Shown here in pieces: positions 42,129 through 42,184 of a DNA stretch of 42,184 nucleotides. Positions within the stretch are counted from its first letter, which is position 1. The number at the start of each line of letters is the position of its first letter. The position numbers were made by a program, and so were the translations under genes. A model generated the notes under the pieces. That model saw only the letters and a program-made list of their open reading frames with translations. It ran no database searches and had not been told where the DNA came from. The stretch is from positions 1-42,184 of the forward strand of contig CAYZIB010000011.1 in assembly GCA_964478425.1 (NCBI GenBank), written 5' to 3'. This DNA comes from CAYZIB01 sp964478425 (lineage in GTDB: Bacteria; Bacillota_I; Bacilli_A; Acholeplasmatales; WRBM01).

Positions 42129-42184
42129 TTGATTAAAATTAATAATTTAACCAAAATTTATAAAGATAATGAATACGATGTAAA
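42129..42184 (+). CDS. ABC transporter ATP-binding protein, N-terminal fragment
   Basis: Truncated by the window edge. The 18 visible residues, MIKINNLTKIYKDNEYDV, match the start of ABC ATPases (first strand and the aromatic Tyr that stacks on adenine). The start is TTG, with GGGAG at 42117-42121 eight bases upstream. The transporter type is unknown. Confidence 0.65.
   Translation, partial: MIKINNLTKIYKDNEYDV

Noticed and set aside
1..42184. Mycoplasma-type genetic code (TGA as Trp)
   Set aside because: Several genes end in TGA (rpsE, map, ecfT, the phosphopantetheinyl transferase) and Trp is encoded by TGG throughout.
1..42184. CRISPR array, insertion sequence or prophage
   Set aside because: No regularly spaced repeats, transposase, integrase or flanking inverted repeats were seen.

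Overview
The window is very AT-rich and reads as part of a low-GC Firmicutes/Mollicutes-type chromosome. Supporting signs are an S10-spc-alpha ribosomal operon in Bacillus order, strong GGAGG-type ribosome binding sites, TGnTATAAT promoters, U-tail hairpin terminators, an L-box lysine riboswitch, ECF-type vitamin transporter genes and a YaaT-type PSP1 protein. TGG encodes Trp and TGA is used as a stop (for example rpsE, ecfT, mtnN's upstream neighbour), so this is the standard bacterial code and not the Mycoplasma code. A small-genome, host-associated member of the Bacilli/Mycoplasmatota boundary (Acholeplasma-like or RF39-like) fits best; this is inference, since no 16S gene is present.

Layout. 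1-446: four tRNAs (Ile-GAT, Ala-TGC, Met-CAT, Ile2-CAT) closed by a terminator, probably the tail of an rRNA/tRNA operon. 447-2207: one lipoprotein gene with a single InlB-type repeat. 2224-5190: consensus promoter, lysine riboswitch, attenuator and a three-gene amino-acid ABC importer that is therefore probably a lysine importer. 5197-5952: an RluA-family pseudouridine synthase. 5949-9816 (minus strand): an ECF-type sigma factor, an RsgI-like membrane anti-sigma factor, a block of four tandem hairpins, and an HprK/PEPCK-like P-loop protein. 9903-10997: PncC-type amidase and an Sfp-type phosphopantetheinyl transferase.

11013-25476 is one 30-gene operon: S10 to L17 with secY, adk, map, infA and rpoA, preceded by an extended -10 promoter and a structured leader of about 130 nt. 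25489-29551 holds a carbohydrate block (GH3 beta-glucosidase, ROK sugar kinase, stand-alone GlmU-type nucleotidyltransferase) lying between rplQ and ecfA1, which are adjacent in Bacillus. 29571-32857 is ecfA1-ecfA2-ecfT-truA. 32880-40679 is a compact housekeeping string resembling the Bacillus tmk-holB-yaaT-yabB-rsmI-metS region, continued by YitT, MtnN and a small membrane protein. 40682-42028 is a CE2-like SGNH esterase lipoprotein. The window ends in a promoter, a leader terminator and the first codons of an ABC ATPase.

Most genes are ordinary housekeeping genes. The parts deserving a second look are the sigma/anti-sigma/hairpin/PEPCK-like block, the enlarged ATPase of the lysine importer, the rpsJ leader, and the possible attenuator at the right edge.
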